Below, piece by piece: positions 9,454 to 21,313 of a stretch of DNA of 64,000 nt (positions are counted from its first letter, which is position 1; every line of letters starts with the position of its first letter). This stretch comes from Rhizodiscina lignyota. Lineage: Eukaryota > Ascomycota > Dothideomycetes > Aulographales > Rhizodiscinaceae. The notes under the pieces were generated by a model that had not been told where the DNA came from, did not search any database, and worked only from the letters and a program-made list of their open reading frames with translations. The stretch lies in contig ML978140.1 in assembly GCA_010015805.1 (NCBI GenBank), forward strand, positions 124,001 to 188,000, read 5' to 3'. The position numbers and the translations under genes were made by a program.

Positions 9454-12243
9454 TTATGTTACATACTTTTGGCCCAAAGCATTTGCAGCCATTGCAGAAA
9501 GCATTGGCGGAGCACTCGTTGTGAATACTGACAGCGATTAGGACTTCTTCATTTCTGCGCATGGATCTCAACTTACGATAACCAGGACTTGTGAAGCGGA
9601 GCTCCGCAGCGAGGTGTTTGTTGGTGATGACAAAGGCGCCGGGTAGTTGCAACGGCTTGTGGAATGATCCAAACACAACAAGATGGACCTTGGACTTTTG
9701 ACTGAGCTCTTTCAGGCTAACATGATTCGCCACCCCCAGGCCTCTGTCCCCTTGGAAAGTGATACCATCTCTGTTGTCAAGAAAAACGGTCACTTTTGAG
9801 TGATATTTCTGGGCTTCCTTCGAAATGGACAAGACGAAGTCTTCAAAGGCTTCGGCTGTATGTTGTGGATTGCCAAGCTGAGCATGCTGTAGTAACACGG
9901 TGAAAGCAGTACTCCTGTTTTCCCTCAGAGTATCCTTGACTTGGTCAATGAGTCCAACGATGGTGTCGTACTGCATATGATGCACCGATGCATCTCGTCT
10001 TGCCGAGTTGAGACCCTCTGTGATAGCTTTGGGAGCGTCGGCAGGTGTGTATACAACATGTTGACGGAAACCATTCAGGGGACGGCTCAGCGCATTGACG
10101 GTTGACATGAGTGCTATCCGTGTGTCGTTGAATAAGATTGCATGCATGCCGCCAAAGATGGATCCTAAAGTCTCTTCAAGGTTGATATGAGGTGCAAATG
10201 TGCCATTCAACAGACGAGCTGAGCCAGAACCCACGCCATAGGTATGGAGCGCTTGTCGTCCAGCCTCTGCCACCTTGGATCCATCATATTCTAGCCTCCG
10301 TCGTGCTTGTTCACCAGAAGTTGTTTCAGTGTCTTCCAAGTCCCACATCGTTTTGTTGTAAGCTTTTGTTTTGATGATTCTTTGTTCTGAAATCGGTATT
10401 GCAAGATCGGAGAACTGGTAAACGAGCGGCGAATATGTCGTCTTCGCAATTAGCTTGGTCTGCAGCCCACACTCCACGACGACTCGGACAATGTTGGTAA
10501 TATCTTCATCGGTCAACGCAGCGCTCAGGCATAAACGGATGCGCGGTTTTGGAACAGCCGGTGGGACGACGGGCAGAAGAGTCAATCCTTTCTGCTCGCT
10601 TGTCAGAGGGTTTCGGTTCATAAAGGTAATGGGACCGCTTCTTACCTGACTTGCGAGGTAGGTCATTTCTGCAGCCAAGGCGGCATATCCAACATGGATA
10701 GCTACAATGGGGGAGTCGACATGACCGAAGACTTTGAACCCGGCGAGTTTGAGCTGTTGCCGAACGAAGTTTGACATATGATGCAATCTTTTCAGCGTTG
10801 GCGGGAGGAGTTTAATGCAACGCATCCAGTAAAGGGTTTGTATGACGCTGCAAAGAGGGACCGGTTCCGTGCCTTCCTCGACCATTTCGTTGAGCCACCC
10901 TCGAATGAGTTTATCATGTTTGGCAGTCTTCACGCCGATGTAGCCTCCAAGGGCGCCTGCGGACTTTGCCAATCCAGATGTTCGGATATCAACGATATCT
11001 TCCATATAGCCTCCCAAGTATCGAGAGTGTTCGAGAATGCCGCGGCCTTCTCGGCCAAGAGTTAGGAACGAATGACACTCATCGCAGAATACGGTGAAGT
11101 TGTACTTCTGCTTCAGCTTGGCAAGCTCATGGAGGTTGGGATAATAGCCAGACATGCTATAAAATGTGAGCAATCAGCAGCTGTATTAAAGCGTTTCCTC
11201 GTTATCGGCTCCGGTCATCTACAAAAATAACCCGAGACCTGTGCGTACCTGTATAGTCCTTCAATCCCAACTATAATCTCGTCGCAGTCGTATTGCACCA
11301 TTCTGAGTTTGTCTTCAAGGTCTTCAAAGTTGTTGTTCTCAAACTTTACAAGTCGTAATGCACCTGCTGCTCGGGCAGACGTGATCATAGAATTGTGAGA
11401 ATCCTGTGCGTATATCAGCAATGTGTTGTGGCTCATAAGAACAGAACCGCCACCCACAGAATCGAGGAGCCATATCGTACGTGGTCCTGTGATGGCAATC
11501 ATTGCCGCTACATTTGCTGTATAGCCAGTAGAGGTGACCATGCCATAGGTGTCTCCCACAAACTCAGCAATTTCTCCTTCCAAAGCCTTGACAAGCTTCC
11601 TGCTGAATGTGTGACTTGCTTGTGGCATGAGTTCTTTGAGAGCCTTCTCTTCGAGAGCAAGACAGTTCTCGTCTAGTCGTATGAGGCTCGAGTACGAGTT
11701 CGAGGCAGCGTTGATTTTGTACAGTATTTTACGGTCGAGGTTGCGGTATCCTACGACTCGGCCGGCATCTGTGACAAGGACTCTTGGAATCCTGTTCTCA
11801 TAAAATGGCTCTAGGACGTAGTGGACCCAGTCCCCTTGCTTGGAAAGGCTTTGATACTTCTCTGCTTTGTGGGACTGTCGACAGGGAGAATACGCATCTT
11901 TGAAGTCTTGCGTGGTAACTGTAATGCGCCCACCAGCCATCGTCATAGCATCTTTGACCAGCCCCATTTTCTTGTCTAAAAATCTGTTACGCTTCTTTTT
12001 TGCTACCAGCTCCTCAATGTCTTTGGTATCCTCTTGCTTATGAAACACTGCCCGTTCCTCATCATGAATAGACACACCATAAAGCGTTAGGAGGCTGCCA
12101 GAAGAAGGGGTTGTGTGGATAGGTCCGGCATCGACTCTTAGTTTATCAACACGAGGTGTCGAGCAACTGCGAAGTCGATAGTGTTTCGTTCGGATGGTCT
12201 GCTTCGATAACGCTATTTGGTGAACCGCGTATGTCTCCTCCAT
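9454..12243 (-). CDS. tandem two-module alpha-oxoamine synthase (serine-palmitoyltransferase-like)
   Basis: Three exons (12243-11249, 11156-9577, 9527-9454) sum to exactly 883 codons, or 882 residues. Intron 2 has a perfect GTAAGT donor and CTAATCGCTGTCAG acceptor. The protein contains two PLP fold-type I AOS modules. Module 1 (about 170-590) has GLYSMSGYYPNL, DECHSFLTLGREGRG (Asp about 357 binds the PLP ring nitrogen, His about 360 stacks on it) and SGLAKSAGALGGYIG with the Schiff-base Lys about 396. Module 2 (about 620-882) has YGVGSGSARLLNGT, DNRDGITFQGDRGLG and GSFHKPLQLPGAF with Lys about 832; it ends in the expected YLFTTSAPPMLSAMAAN. Residues 1-170 match nothing I know. AOS enzymes condense an amino acid with an acyl thioester, as in sphingoid base synthesis or Fum8/Alt4-type toxin pathways. 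No polyketide synthase lies in this window. Housekeeping LCB1/LCB2 are separate proteins, so this is probably a specialised enzyme. Confidence 0.85.
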
Positions 12244-13027
12244 TCTAGAAAACTTGTGTGATGTACGCTTTGCTAGACCCTTCTCCTTTGAGCGATAGTT
12301 GAAGTAATGATGACAAGAGATGGAAGATCTGAGAGGAGAATCTGTTGAACTAATTATTGAAAGGGACTCTAGAATAAATAAAGAGTTACACTTATCAAAC
12401 AGGAACTTAAGGCGGCTGCCTTTTCAATTTGAGTCCCATCACGCTCTCCCAAATGGGCGAGTGGATACTAGAATGAGCGGGTGGATACTGAATAGGGCGG
12501 TACGATAAGTGCGATCTAAATATACTTCGTCTGTTGCTTTCCTGTAGAGTAAATCTAAGTATGAAAAGAAAGGAGCGGATGCGAAAGTCCGAAAATCGAG
12601 AAACGAAGATGTTGGTTCCACTTGCTGCGCCGAACTGTCAGCTGTTTCCGGCCGTATCGTGGCGGCAGCGACATGCGACAACGCGAAATGACGATTTCAC
12701 AAAGTCCTGAAGTGCAGCACAGTAAGGTCGGTAATACGATGGCTAAAGAATTAACACGCGCAATGCGAGATAGTAGATGCGGCACTGGTTACTGACTAAT
12801 GTCGCAGTGGAGGTGCTCGGATGGGCTGCCAGGTCAAAATCTTCGAGCTGTCTATATCGTACAACGACATCGCATTCCTGATGGAACCCTCCCTGGCGGT
12901 CGGTCAGGCGGTTCGAGCATTGTGTGCCTTAGTTTCCTCGATGCTGATACATCCAGCTCCAACGTTTAATGCTCTTTACGCAGACGGTACATCCTTGCTA
13001 GAGAAAATCCCTGTGAGATTTCAATGA
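12244..13027. other. upstream region of the oxoamine synthase, no gene seen
   Basis: This is the promoter side of the oxoamine synthase. Several short open frames are present without domains. No TATA box is convincing. Confidence 0.4.
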
Positions 13028-13322
13028 TCATCCATCCCTTGAGGTCCGCATCACCACGACATCTTCGTCGGCTGCTCTGCCCTTATCAACCAGATCCAAT
13101 TCCGTGAGAGGTGTCTGAATACGTGTATTCTCGTCATACTCTGCACTTTCCGATGCACCTGGATATGCTTTAGCTGCGTGCCAGAGCTGACTGACTTTGC
13201 TGGTATGAAAAATACGCACATGTCGCTTTACGTCGATGAAGAATCCTTTGAAAGATGGCGACAATATCGCAAAGCAGTTGGAGTGTTCCAAAGATGAGTG
13301 CCAGTTTTGCCTCGGTGTTCAT
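13028..13322 (-). pseudogene. relic of a small membrane protein, unrecognised
   Basis: An ATG at 13322 opens a 50-codon frame that starts with a hydrophobic helix (MNTEAKLALIFGTLQLLCDI) and stops soon after. An overlapping frame (13291-13028) continues with a polar tail rich in Asp and Glu up to the stop at 13028. The pair looks like one small fungal protein with an N-terminal membrane segment, now in two frames or joined by an intron I could not place. The function is unknown. Confidence 0.3.
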
Positions 13323-14452
13323 GGTCAGTTTCCACCTGTTCTTACAAGGTTAATCTGCTAACCAACCGACATGACGCAAATTCAAAAAGGGGGTGTCTAC
13401 CTTGGTGCAAATTGCACAGTACACGGTCTTGGAATGCGATGTCTCGAATGCTCCGTCGGATAATCCTCATCTCTTGGATCTCTTATCGAGTATAGTTATA
13501 GGTATTGATATAAATATCCTTTGATGAATAGCGACAGGCCTATTCACCGGACCTCAAACGCACTATCAATTCGTTCAAAAATTTCTTCGCGAACAGTGGC
13601 AGGCTCTGTCAATGCAAAGCACTTTTGGTTTCCCGTAATTCCATTTGCAACCCATATAACTTCACCGCTGCGGCCATGTGATTAAAACTGCAACTACGAA
13701 CCGTTCAAATATTCCTCAACCTACCAACAAGGTCCGTCGAATTTCGAGACATTTAAAGGCTCGCTCCTTCGGAATACGCCCGATGGTCATGGTGGCTTAC
13801 GATATCGTATACCAATGCGTTGGCGGCTGATCAAGATACTGGGACCTCCCCCAATGAGAATTCTTGAACAGATGCGACTCATATCAGAACCCCTGATTCC
13901 CCACAGTGTCTCACCAGTTACGGCAGCCGCTAGACCAGGTTAATTTTTGAATCGAGTCTTCTCGAACGTCAGACGCGTTTCACGCGAATAATTCTTCAAC
14001 AAGGCAAACCGGTCAAGATGCGAACCAGGCACCACACCACCTCTCCTCCTGATCCGCAAAGCTTGATCGTTTGCCTTGCTAGTCTTGGGCCATCGAATGG
14101 CTGTGCGCTCGCCACGATCGGTGCGGAGGCCGCTCCTCGAAACTTATTCAATCTGGTCAGCGAGAGCTGATCTTTGTGGGCTGTGATTAAGCTCACCATG
14201 TCGAAGAACACAAAATGCACACCAATGGGTTCAGATAACTCATCTAACTGCTGCCAATTTCTTCCCGTCGTTATATCTCACCATGCTGAGCCTTCGAAGT
14301 AATTCGTAAATTTTAGCACCGCTTTTTGGGCATTTCAGCTTTCAGCCTCGTTCTTTCAATGACGGTAACCGAAATTTAGGGAGGTGGAATTTTTCGAGAT
14401 ACTGAGCAAGTAGGAGACTTGCACCTACTCTCGATTCATTCTTCAGTCAGCA
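13323..14452. other. intergenic, no supported gene
   Basis: About 1.1 kb without a domain-bearing frame. The right end is the likely promoter of the ankyrin-type relic. Confidence 0.4.
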
Positions 14453-16487
14453 ATGAGCCTCTCCCCGAGAGGGCCAGGAGCACCGCCCAAGCCATGGACA
14501 CCAGAATTGGATCGCAAGCTGCTCCGATATTACCTGTTGACTCCTTTAGACCTTGCAGGAATCGCAGCAATGTTAACAACACATTTATTCCTAGTGAAGT
14601 GTGCAATTCAATCCTACCCTCGAAGTTTATCACTGACGTACGTAGGCGTGGCACTCTGTACAGTCGACTGAAGCTTTTGTTGGGCAAAGACTACCACAAG
14701 CATCACATCAGTGATCACCGCCGAGATCGAGCAATTTTGGAAGTGCGATTGAGATGTTTCAAAGACGATCAGCAGGCTCTCATGGCCTAACTGGAACCAC
14801 AATTTATCAACGCAGCGGAGACCGATGAGATGCAAGAAATTACCTGGGACAGTGCTCATCCAGACACAAACGCAGAGGCAGTGTCTCCCAGACTCTCTTT
14901 ACTGGATGCGCTATTCTAGGGTAGCCGAATTACACCGGGATGAAGAACCAATGTCAGACGCATGCAACATTCCTTGGAGGTTTCCATGGTCATCCGAAGA
15001 GCCGTTTTCAGAGGATATGGAGATTGATCTTGTTGTCAAGACACCAGACACAGAGCATGACGAGTTCCAGGCTGATGATCTCTTTGAAGAATACCAGGAG
15101 CTAGTACAGTCGTCGTCAGGGTCGCTAGATGGACCGCAGCTTGGTACGATTGAGCCAGGCACTCCTCCTGCGAACGATTCAGCATCATCGGCATGCCTCG
15201 AATTTGATGCTGCTGCTACTCCGTCGATCAAAGGACATGATACCGCCGATAGTGAAAACCAGACGGAGAGTCAAACTTCAGGCGACACAATTAGAGTGGT
15301 TGAGGACCTTACCGAGAGCATCGCAACATACTCAAATCCGCCCGACACTCCTGAAGAGAGGTTCAGTGTGTCGAATATCTCAGTGGAGAGCCAGTCTCTT
15401 TTGTTGCTACTCGGTATCATTCCATCTTCCTCCAAATCAAGCACCTAATTGATCAAGGCGCGATTTTGGGGCAACACAATGCCGCAAAGCAAAACTTCCT
15501 CTTCGCCTTGAACCTAAAAGGTCTTGGTCGTCGCGGTGAAGATCTACTCCCCCTTCTCCAGTTTGTCCGATCATGCGATCATTCATTTGATTCGACCATC
15601 GAGATTCACACGGACAATGCTTTCTACACTGTCTTTTTGATCAGCTGGTAGATCGAGGTAAAGAGAAGGGTGCCTATGGCATCCCACTGGAGATTATCAA
15701 CAATGTCCTGAGTTTCGTGAGGGCTGACCCGTATAATCCAGACAACCTTGGTCGCACTTTCATGGACGTATTACGGACTCGATACCACTCATGGCAGATT
15801 CGCTGGTTACCGCGCACCAGGCATGACGGCAATTATCCTCTGGAGTATGACTATCGTGAAGACAAATCCCCTCTGGTAGACGACTGGACTTCGCTATGGA
15901 ACGTCAAAAGCCCAACTGCTGATCAAGGAACACACTTCGAAACATTTGTCGAGAAAGGTGGCTACTGGATGAATGATTTCACCTGCAGAGCGAACCGATT
16001 CAAGATCTACGACAGGAAAGGCGACACCTTTCTCATTTCTAAGATTAAATCTCTTTACAGAGCAGACCACGTTCCATGCTACGACTCCTCGCTTTCTTCT
16101 TTCATCTCGCAAACGCTCGGACAAGAACCGAACACCAGGCACGACTTGCGTGATCGAAATGGGGAATCCGCGCTCTTCCTCGCTACCAAATTTGGTCAAC
16201 CACAGGTGGTTTTGTGTCTGTTGAAAGCAGGCGCAGACTACCGCATCGAAAATTACGCCGGGAAAATGCTACTCGCCGCGGCAAGAGAGGAGCTGCTCTT
16301 CCTGAGAAAGCTCAAGGTACCTCATCGTATCCTGAAGGAGGCCGACATCATGGTGTGCATGATTCTCATTCTCAATCATGCACTTGGCGTGCCTATCTCG
16401 AATGGCATTCAGTTCCGGACGATCGAAGACGAGAAGGCGATCCTGAAGAACTACGCGCAGAACAACGAGATTTGGGCCGGGTCGTAG
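14453..16487 (+). pseudogene. ankyrin-repeat protein, probably decayed
   Basis: The N-terminal frame from 14453 begins MSLSPRGPGAPPKPWTPELD, then RKLLRYYLLTPLDLAGIAAML, a Trp-containing helical start seen in some fungal ankyrin-type regulators. The natural continuation (SRLKLLLGKDYHKHH) lies in another frame near 14660. An acidic Ser/Pro/Glu-rich middle part (about 14950-15445) follows, then a helical segment near 15430-15640 and a long frame to 16487. That last frame contains an ankyrin repeat (NGESALFLATKFGQPQVV, then LLKAGADYRIEN). At least three frame changes occur over 2 kb, and I found no convincing splice sites for all of them. I favour a broken host gene over a spliced one; an intact multi-intron gene is not excluded. 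Confidence 0.45.
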
Positions 16488-17257
16488 ATTTGAGCAATCC
16501 CCCAAGCGAGAAGGGGGCTCCCAATTTTTGCAAATCATTACGATGACACTCGGGGCGTCGAGGCTACTGGATGGCTATCCCCCTTAGCGCTAGGGCCTCC
16601 CCGGCCTTGGTACAGAAATACCCGTATCACGGGGCGCCAAGGCACCCTGCCCCCTAGAGCTAGGTGCCTTTGGGGCTTAGAGTTTAGGTACTAAACCGGA
16701 AATGCCAGGTCTAGCGCTAAGGGGGATACGTCTTGCTCTAACGATGGATACTTCTTCAGGTACGACGACATGCAACATATACTCCATACGTCTACTCCGA
16801 TAGTGATAAAAATGTTGAGCTGTGGCTACAATGCAAGCTACGATACGTCGGCCGTCTACTTACCTGTACTCTTCAGCCAATACGGATTATGCCCGTCAAT
16901 GCTGTACGCTTGTAACAGATACTGTCTGGGGCATATCGAATCAAGCATCCAGATATGCTCCCACGAGCGTTGAAGAAGAAATCTCGTATCTGTTGTATAT
17001 ATTGGAACTGACGCGACTTAACTATTTTGTCACCCGCAAGTGGCCCAGTACAGTGCCATTGACGTCATCTGCGGAACATCCCCGAAGAACGCGTACCTCT
17101 AGTTCGAACTTCGCGTCGCTGCGTTGAAGCAAACTTCTTCCCATTCCTCAACTTCCTCGATCAATTGAACGTTTCACAGTTGCCTCAAAGCAATTAAGTT
17201 ACTGCCACAAACTCTTCCAAGCTGCACACTAGCCGCACAGGCCTCCCTCTTCCAAGT
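16488..17257. other. intergenic with one MITE
   Basis: The stretch contains MITE copy 1 (16576-16728) and then about 500 bases without a supported gene. Its right end is the promoter of the small membrane protein gene at 17258. Confidence 0.5.
16576..16728. mobile_element. MITE copy 1 with TA target duplication
   Basis: The element starts TATCCCCCTTAGCGCTAG and ends with the exact inverted repeat of those 18 bases. TA occurs at both outer ends, as expected for a Tc1/mariner-type target site. Similarity of the arms continues inward (GGCCTTGGTAC against the inverse of GGTACTAAACCGG). A second, inner inverted repeat (CCAAGGCACC against GGTGCCTTTGG) makes it strongly foldable. It is 153 bp with no coding capacity, so it is a non-autonomous DNA transposon. 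A related copy lies at 23086-23271. Confidence 0.8.
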
Positions 17258-18019
17258 ATGGATGTGAGTTCCCCATTCCAGAGCGGCTTCTACAGATCTA
17301 ATAGCATCAGGTATACAATGCGTACAAGTACGTCCTATCCTCCAACAACCGCGTCAATCATACATCTCTAACAAAACCAGCCTCGGCACAGCAGGATGGC
17401 TCGCCACGCAGGCCGTCCCGCTTCTCCTCACTCCGCGAGTGATCATCTCGCTCCTCTCGGAGGAGATGAAGACCGCCACTGGTGCGCAACGTCTTCCCTT
17501 CCACCAGCTACAACCATAATCTTGCTAAAATCCTGCCATGATGCTGCAGATCTAGAAACATACTTCTGCCGCTGCCTAAGTTTCTCCCTCCTCGCGCTCG
17601 CATTCATGAGCCTCCTCCTCACCGGCTTCATCCCAATCAACGAGTTCCCAGAGGGTACGTGCTTCTGCTCCCGGGCTCCAGCCACAATCTGTAGGATCCA
17701 GATACTGCTGCTGACATCTTCTCAAGGCGAGACTGCCACGACGACCCCTTATGCCGTGCCTACCTTGTTCGGAACGATGACGTACCACATCGCTACGGCG
17801 ATATACTTGTATGTGCGGTGGAATAGCGGCGGGACTGCATCGATAGCCTTAGGAGCGGTTGCTAGCGGAGTGCTGTCGGTGATGGGGGTGTGGTGCTTGC
17901 TCTTCGCGACAGATAAGGGTCATATCAGCAAGAGGACTGGGGCAGACAAGCGGACTAGCGGGTGGCCGTTTAAGAATGAGATTGCGGATCAGAAGAAGGG
18001 TGGGAAGAAGGGCCTATGA
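17258..18019 (+). CDS. conserved fungal small integral membrane protein
   Basis: Five exons (17258-17263, 17311-17327, 17381-17481, 17550-17654, 17727-18019) sum to 174 codons (173 residues). All donors are GT and all acceptors AG. The first exon is only ATG GAT and the second only 17 bases. The protein reads MDVYNAYNLGTAGWLATQAV and then a helix containing LLLTPRVIISLLSEE. Three further hydrophobic segments follow; the tail ends with KRTGADKRTSGWPFKNE and a Lys-rich end. The arrangement of four membrane segments and the ADKRTSG..PFKN tail recalls an uncharacterised family widespread in Pezizomycotina. No enzymatic motif is visible. Confidence 0.75.
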
Positions 18020-18288
18020 TGCAATGCGGACCACACGATAGAAAAAGGATAGCGTGAAACTTGCAATCAGACATTCTGCATTACTGAAGCCACGCAATCT
18101 CTACAAGCACACTCAAAGATACACTGGGCTTTCATAACTCTCTCCGCTTGGATTCAAGGATAAAACTCGTCTGCGTTGGACGGTTTCAGCGTGCATCGAA
18201 TGATCGCTAAGCTTTTCTGAGATGATCGAGTCCTATCAATGTTCACCCAGTAATAAAACCCAGTGTGCTATTACTTTCGCCATTGTTA

Positions 18289-19644
18289 TTACCTCTCATC
18301 TTCTCCTTCGCCCATCTCGACATCCCCATCGACTTGCATCGGCCCTCCGCTAGCACCACTCTCCGCACCGTCCGCCTTCGCAGCCCATTTCCCACCTTGC
18401 CTCCACCAGGGCGTCCCCGCTGTCCCATTCTCGAGCTGCAGATTCCTCGTCCTTAGCGCATCGCGCTCAATCCGCTGCAGTACCGCGCCATCCAACTTGA
18501 GCGTCTTCTCACCATCTCTTTCTTCCAGCACCGCCATCTCGGCCTCCATCGCGTTCTCCAGCACCAGCTCTTTCGCCATCCATTCTTCTTTGCGCTGCGC
18601 TTCTAGCCGTTCGACTTCTGCCTTCAACTCCTCAGCATCCTGGCTCGCCCACTCCAGCTGGCGCTGGAGGAGGTGTAGGAGGTCTTTAGGTGACATCGCC
18701 GCCTCGCGCTCCGTCCAGCGAATGTCCGGCGGGAACTGGCGCGTGTAGGAGTCGCCGTGCGCGTCCGGCACGAAGATCACGTTGCTGTTGTCGTAGTCGG
18801 ATGTTGGGGGATAGTGCTGCGTCGTTGATGTCGCGGACGGGGAAGCTGGAGTCGATTTGTCGGAGCCAGCTCCGCCATTGGGGGCTTTAACAGTCAAGCG
18901 CAGGCGCTGAAATTTGTTCTGCGGGTTCGAGGAGTGGTGTTTGGGGACAGGGTCAGATGGGCGCAGGGCTTCGGTCTCGTGCACGGTGCGCATGTGTTTT
19001 GCCAGCGCGTCGGAGCGCGTGAAGGAGCGGTCGCATTCTGGAGCACCCGTTTCAGATGAAGTTCTCATCGCGATGTCAATTGAGAGTTAGAAGAGAGAGG
19101 AAGAAGTACCTGGCAAGCTGCAATAGAATGGTTTTTCTCGTGTATGGCTCCGCATATGCGCCCTCAGCGCATACCCGCTTGCGTGTGGAATGCCCTTCCT
19201 ACTACAGTCCACCCACTCGCAGCTGTACTTCTTCTGCCGCGCGAGAATGTGCGCGTCGTGCAGGTGCTCGACCAGCTTGTCCATATTTCCCAGATCCCCA
19301 GCGGGACACCCCTCCCACTTGCACGTCGTGATCTGCTCGCCCGCCAGCGTCTCCTCGTCGCGGTCCTGCACCCCCAAGCCGACTGGATGCGTCGGGCTGC
19401 CGGGCACGCTGCCCTCAGTGTCACTGCTAATATCCGCATCGTCGGTGATGGGGGGGATGTAGGTGGTGCTGTTGGCGCCGGCGTGCGCGTCCCATGAGGT
19501 GTGGCCGCCGGTGCGCTGGCGTTTTGATGGACGCGCGGAGTCGTCGTAGGGGTCGGCGGGACTAATGCTACGCTCCTCACCTTTGATGTCCTCCTCAAAA
19601 GCTTCGGAGGAGAGGGAGGAGAGCTCAGAGTCGGATTTCGCCAT
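18289..19644 (-). CDS. iec1: C2H2 zinc-finger protein, Iec1-like INO80 subunit
   Basis: Two exons (19644-19110, 19037-18289) separated by a 72-bp intron encode 427 residues. An acidic N-terminus (about 1-110) precedes three zinc fingers: a CKWEGC...HLHDAH type, then CEWVDCSRKG...HMRSHT, then FYCSLPECDRSFTRSDALAKHMRTVHE interrupted by the intron. A long helical region follows (LLHLLQRQLEWASQDAEELK, rich in Glu, Lys and Arg), then a Gly/Glu-rich end. This architecture matches fission yeast Iec1 and its relatives in the INO80 chromatin-remodelling complex. Nuclear location and a remodelling or transcription role follow from the family. A free-standing transcription factor is the alternative. Confidence 0.75.
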
Positions 19645-20174
19645 TGCGATTGTGGTTGGTGTTCTGGAATGTCCGATGTCGAAAGGGGTGGTGGTGAGGA
19701 TGGAAGTTGTGGTGGTTGTTGGCAGGGTTCTGGCTTGGCAACAGGGGTTCAGCTTGGCAGCTCTATAAAATCACCAAGGACTTCTTCCGTCTTTCTCTCC
19801 TCCGCACCACCTCAACACAACACCAGACTTTGTTTCAACTTCATGCCTCCTGCTGGAGTCACTTATATTTCGAAGATGCGCTTGAGATGGTACCATATAA
19901 TGAGCCGATCGCTTCCGCCAATCATGTTCGCGACCGAGGTATCAGGCGTCTCGCCCACAGCTTCATCCAGAAAGGTATGTCTTACCCCTTATACTATACC
20001 ACCAATTTGGATGATGCACAAAGAATTCTGCAATGCGGATGGCCACAGGCCCAAGACGACTAAAAAAATTACTACACTTGATCTGACTCTCCAATTTTCA
20101 ACCATTCACTCATCTTTAAGCTTAACACCGACCGAAGCTAATATACAAACTACAAAGCAGAAACTTAACCACAC
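19645..20174. other. promoter of the zinc-finger gene and 3' flank of the reductase
   Basis: This lies between the start of the minus-strand zinc-finger gene and the stop of the minus-strand reductase. Plus-strand open frames here have no recognisable content. Confidence 0.45.
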
Positions 20175-21313
20175 TCAACCATTGGTATGAGACATGCCGA
20201 ACTCTGGATATCTTGTTCCAGCAACCGTAACCTTGCTCAAGATCGCATTGATGGCCTTTATATCGCCATCCGTCAACTGTGCCGGCTTCATGTTTTCCTC
20301 AACCCTCTCCGCCGTCGTAGCGCCCGGAATCGGGATGATGACAGGAAGACCATTCTTCCCACTCACGGCAAGTATCCAACCGAGAGCGACTTGTGGTATC
20401 GTGGCAGCTTTGTCGTGTGCAATGCGCTCGACTTCATCTCGGAGCTTCACGTTCTGATAGAAGGCATCTCCTGTGAAACGAGGGAAGATTCGGAGACGCT
20501 CGGGCCTGCTGATCATTAGCTACGCGATTTCTTGCATTCGCCGGCCAGCCTTACACGTCTTCGGGTTTCTTCCATCCGCTAGTCAAGAACCCGCGACACA
20601 GAGGTGAGTATGCGAAGATTGGAATGTTGTGCTCGTGGCACGCTTCCGCGATTCCGTTCTCCATGATGTCCGTCGCCATCAGCGAGAACTCGACCTCTAC
20701 GGCAGCGATCTTGTGCAGTTTGGCTGCCTTGCGGATCGTGGCTGCAGACACTTCTGACAGACTGATGCCACCGACTTTGCCAGCTTTAACGTACTCTGCA
20801 ATCGTGTTGAGCGACTGTTCGTACGGCGTGTTGTGATCGACTCTCGCACACTCGAAGAGGTCAATCTTCTTCTTGCCGTCGAGCAGCTTGAGACATTCGT
20901 CGATGGAGCGGCGCACGTTCTGCGGGCTGCCATCGGGTTGCATCCTACCGTAAACGCTGGCGCCTTTGATGCACAGCTGAACTTTTTCGGCGTCTTCAGG
21001 GTATTTCGTGAAGTACGCATTTAGCAAATGCATCGCTGTCTATCTGTTAGGTTTGAGAGTGACGCAATGCCGTATCAAAGCTCACAGTTGTTATCGGGTG
21101 TCCCGTAGAACTCGCCTCCGTTCCACGCATTCGCGCCGAGCTCGAGGCTCTTGCGCATTGCTGGGAAGGCGACTTCGAATGGAGTTGGGTCTGGACGCCA
21201 TGTAAAGCCTGCGATTGCTTGTAAGTCTTGACGCGGACTGGCTGTCGTGAGGAGAACGCACCCATGAGCCCGTAGCCGACAGCGCCGATTTCCTGGTCGT
21301 TGACTTTCACCAT
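20175..21313 (-). CDS. aldo-keto reductase, pyridoxal-reductase (Plr1)-like
   Basis: Four exons (21313-21262, 21208-21086, 21035-20555, 20508-20175) sum to 330 codons (329 residues). The protein begins MVKVNDQEIGAVGYGLMG and continues FTWRPDPTPFEVAFPAMRKS, then NGGEFYGTPDNNS with the catalytic-region Tyr. It has FECARVDHNTPYE, GGISLSEVSAATIRKAAK, AAVEVEFSLMATD and the nucleotide-binding end IPIPGATTAERVEEN. These features match the AKR8-like pyridoxal reductases of fission yeast and moulds, which reduce pyridoxal to pyridoxine with NADPH in vitamin B6 salvage. A related aldehyde reductase of unknown substrate is the alternative. Start and introns are well supported because each exon junction restores family residues. 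Confidence 0.85.

Noticed and set aside
10778-11065. Open frame on the plus strand inside the oxoamine synthase
   Set aside because: It is antisense to a well-supported catalytic exon and has no family features of its own.
9454-12243. Reading the oxoamine synthase as two adjacent separate genes
   Set aside because: Both modules lie in one uninterrupted exon with no stop or promoter between them, and the three exons together give an exact codon count.
17097-17113. TAGTTCGAACTTCGCG, resembling a tRNA B box
   Set aside because: The GGTTCGAATCC consensus is not met and no acceptor stem or A box lies at the right distance.
19144-19497. Long GC-rich frames on both strands opposite or overlapping the zinc-finger exon
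   Set aside because: The zinc fingers and splice junction fix the minus-strand frame; the others are by-products of GC-rich codons.
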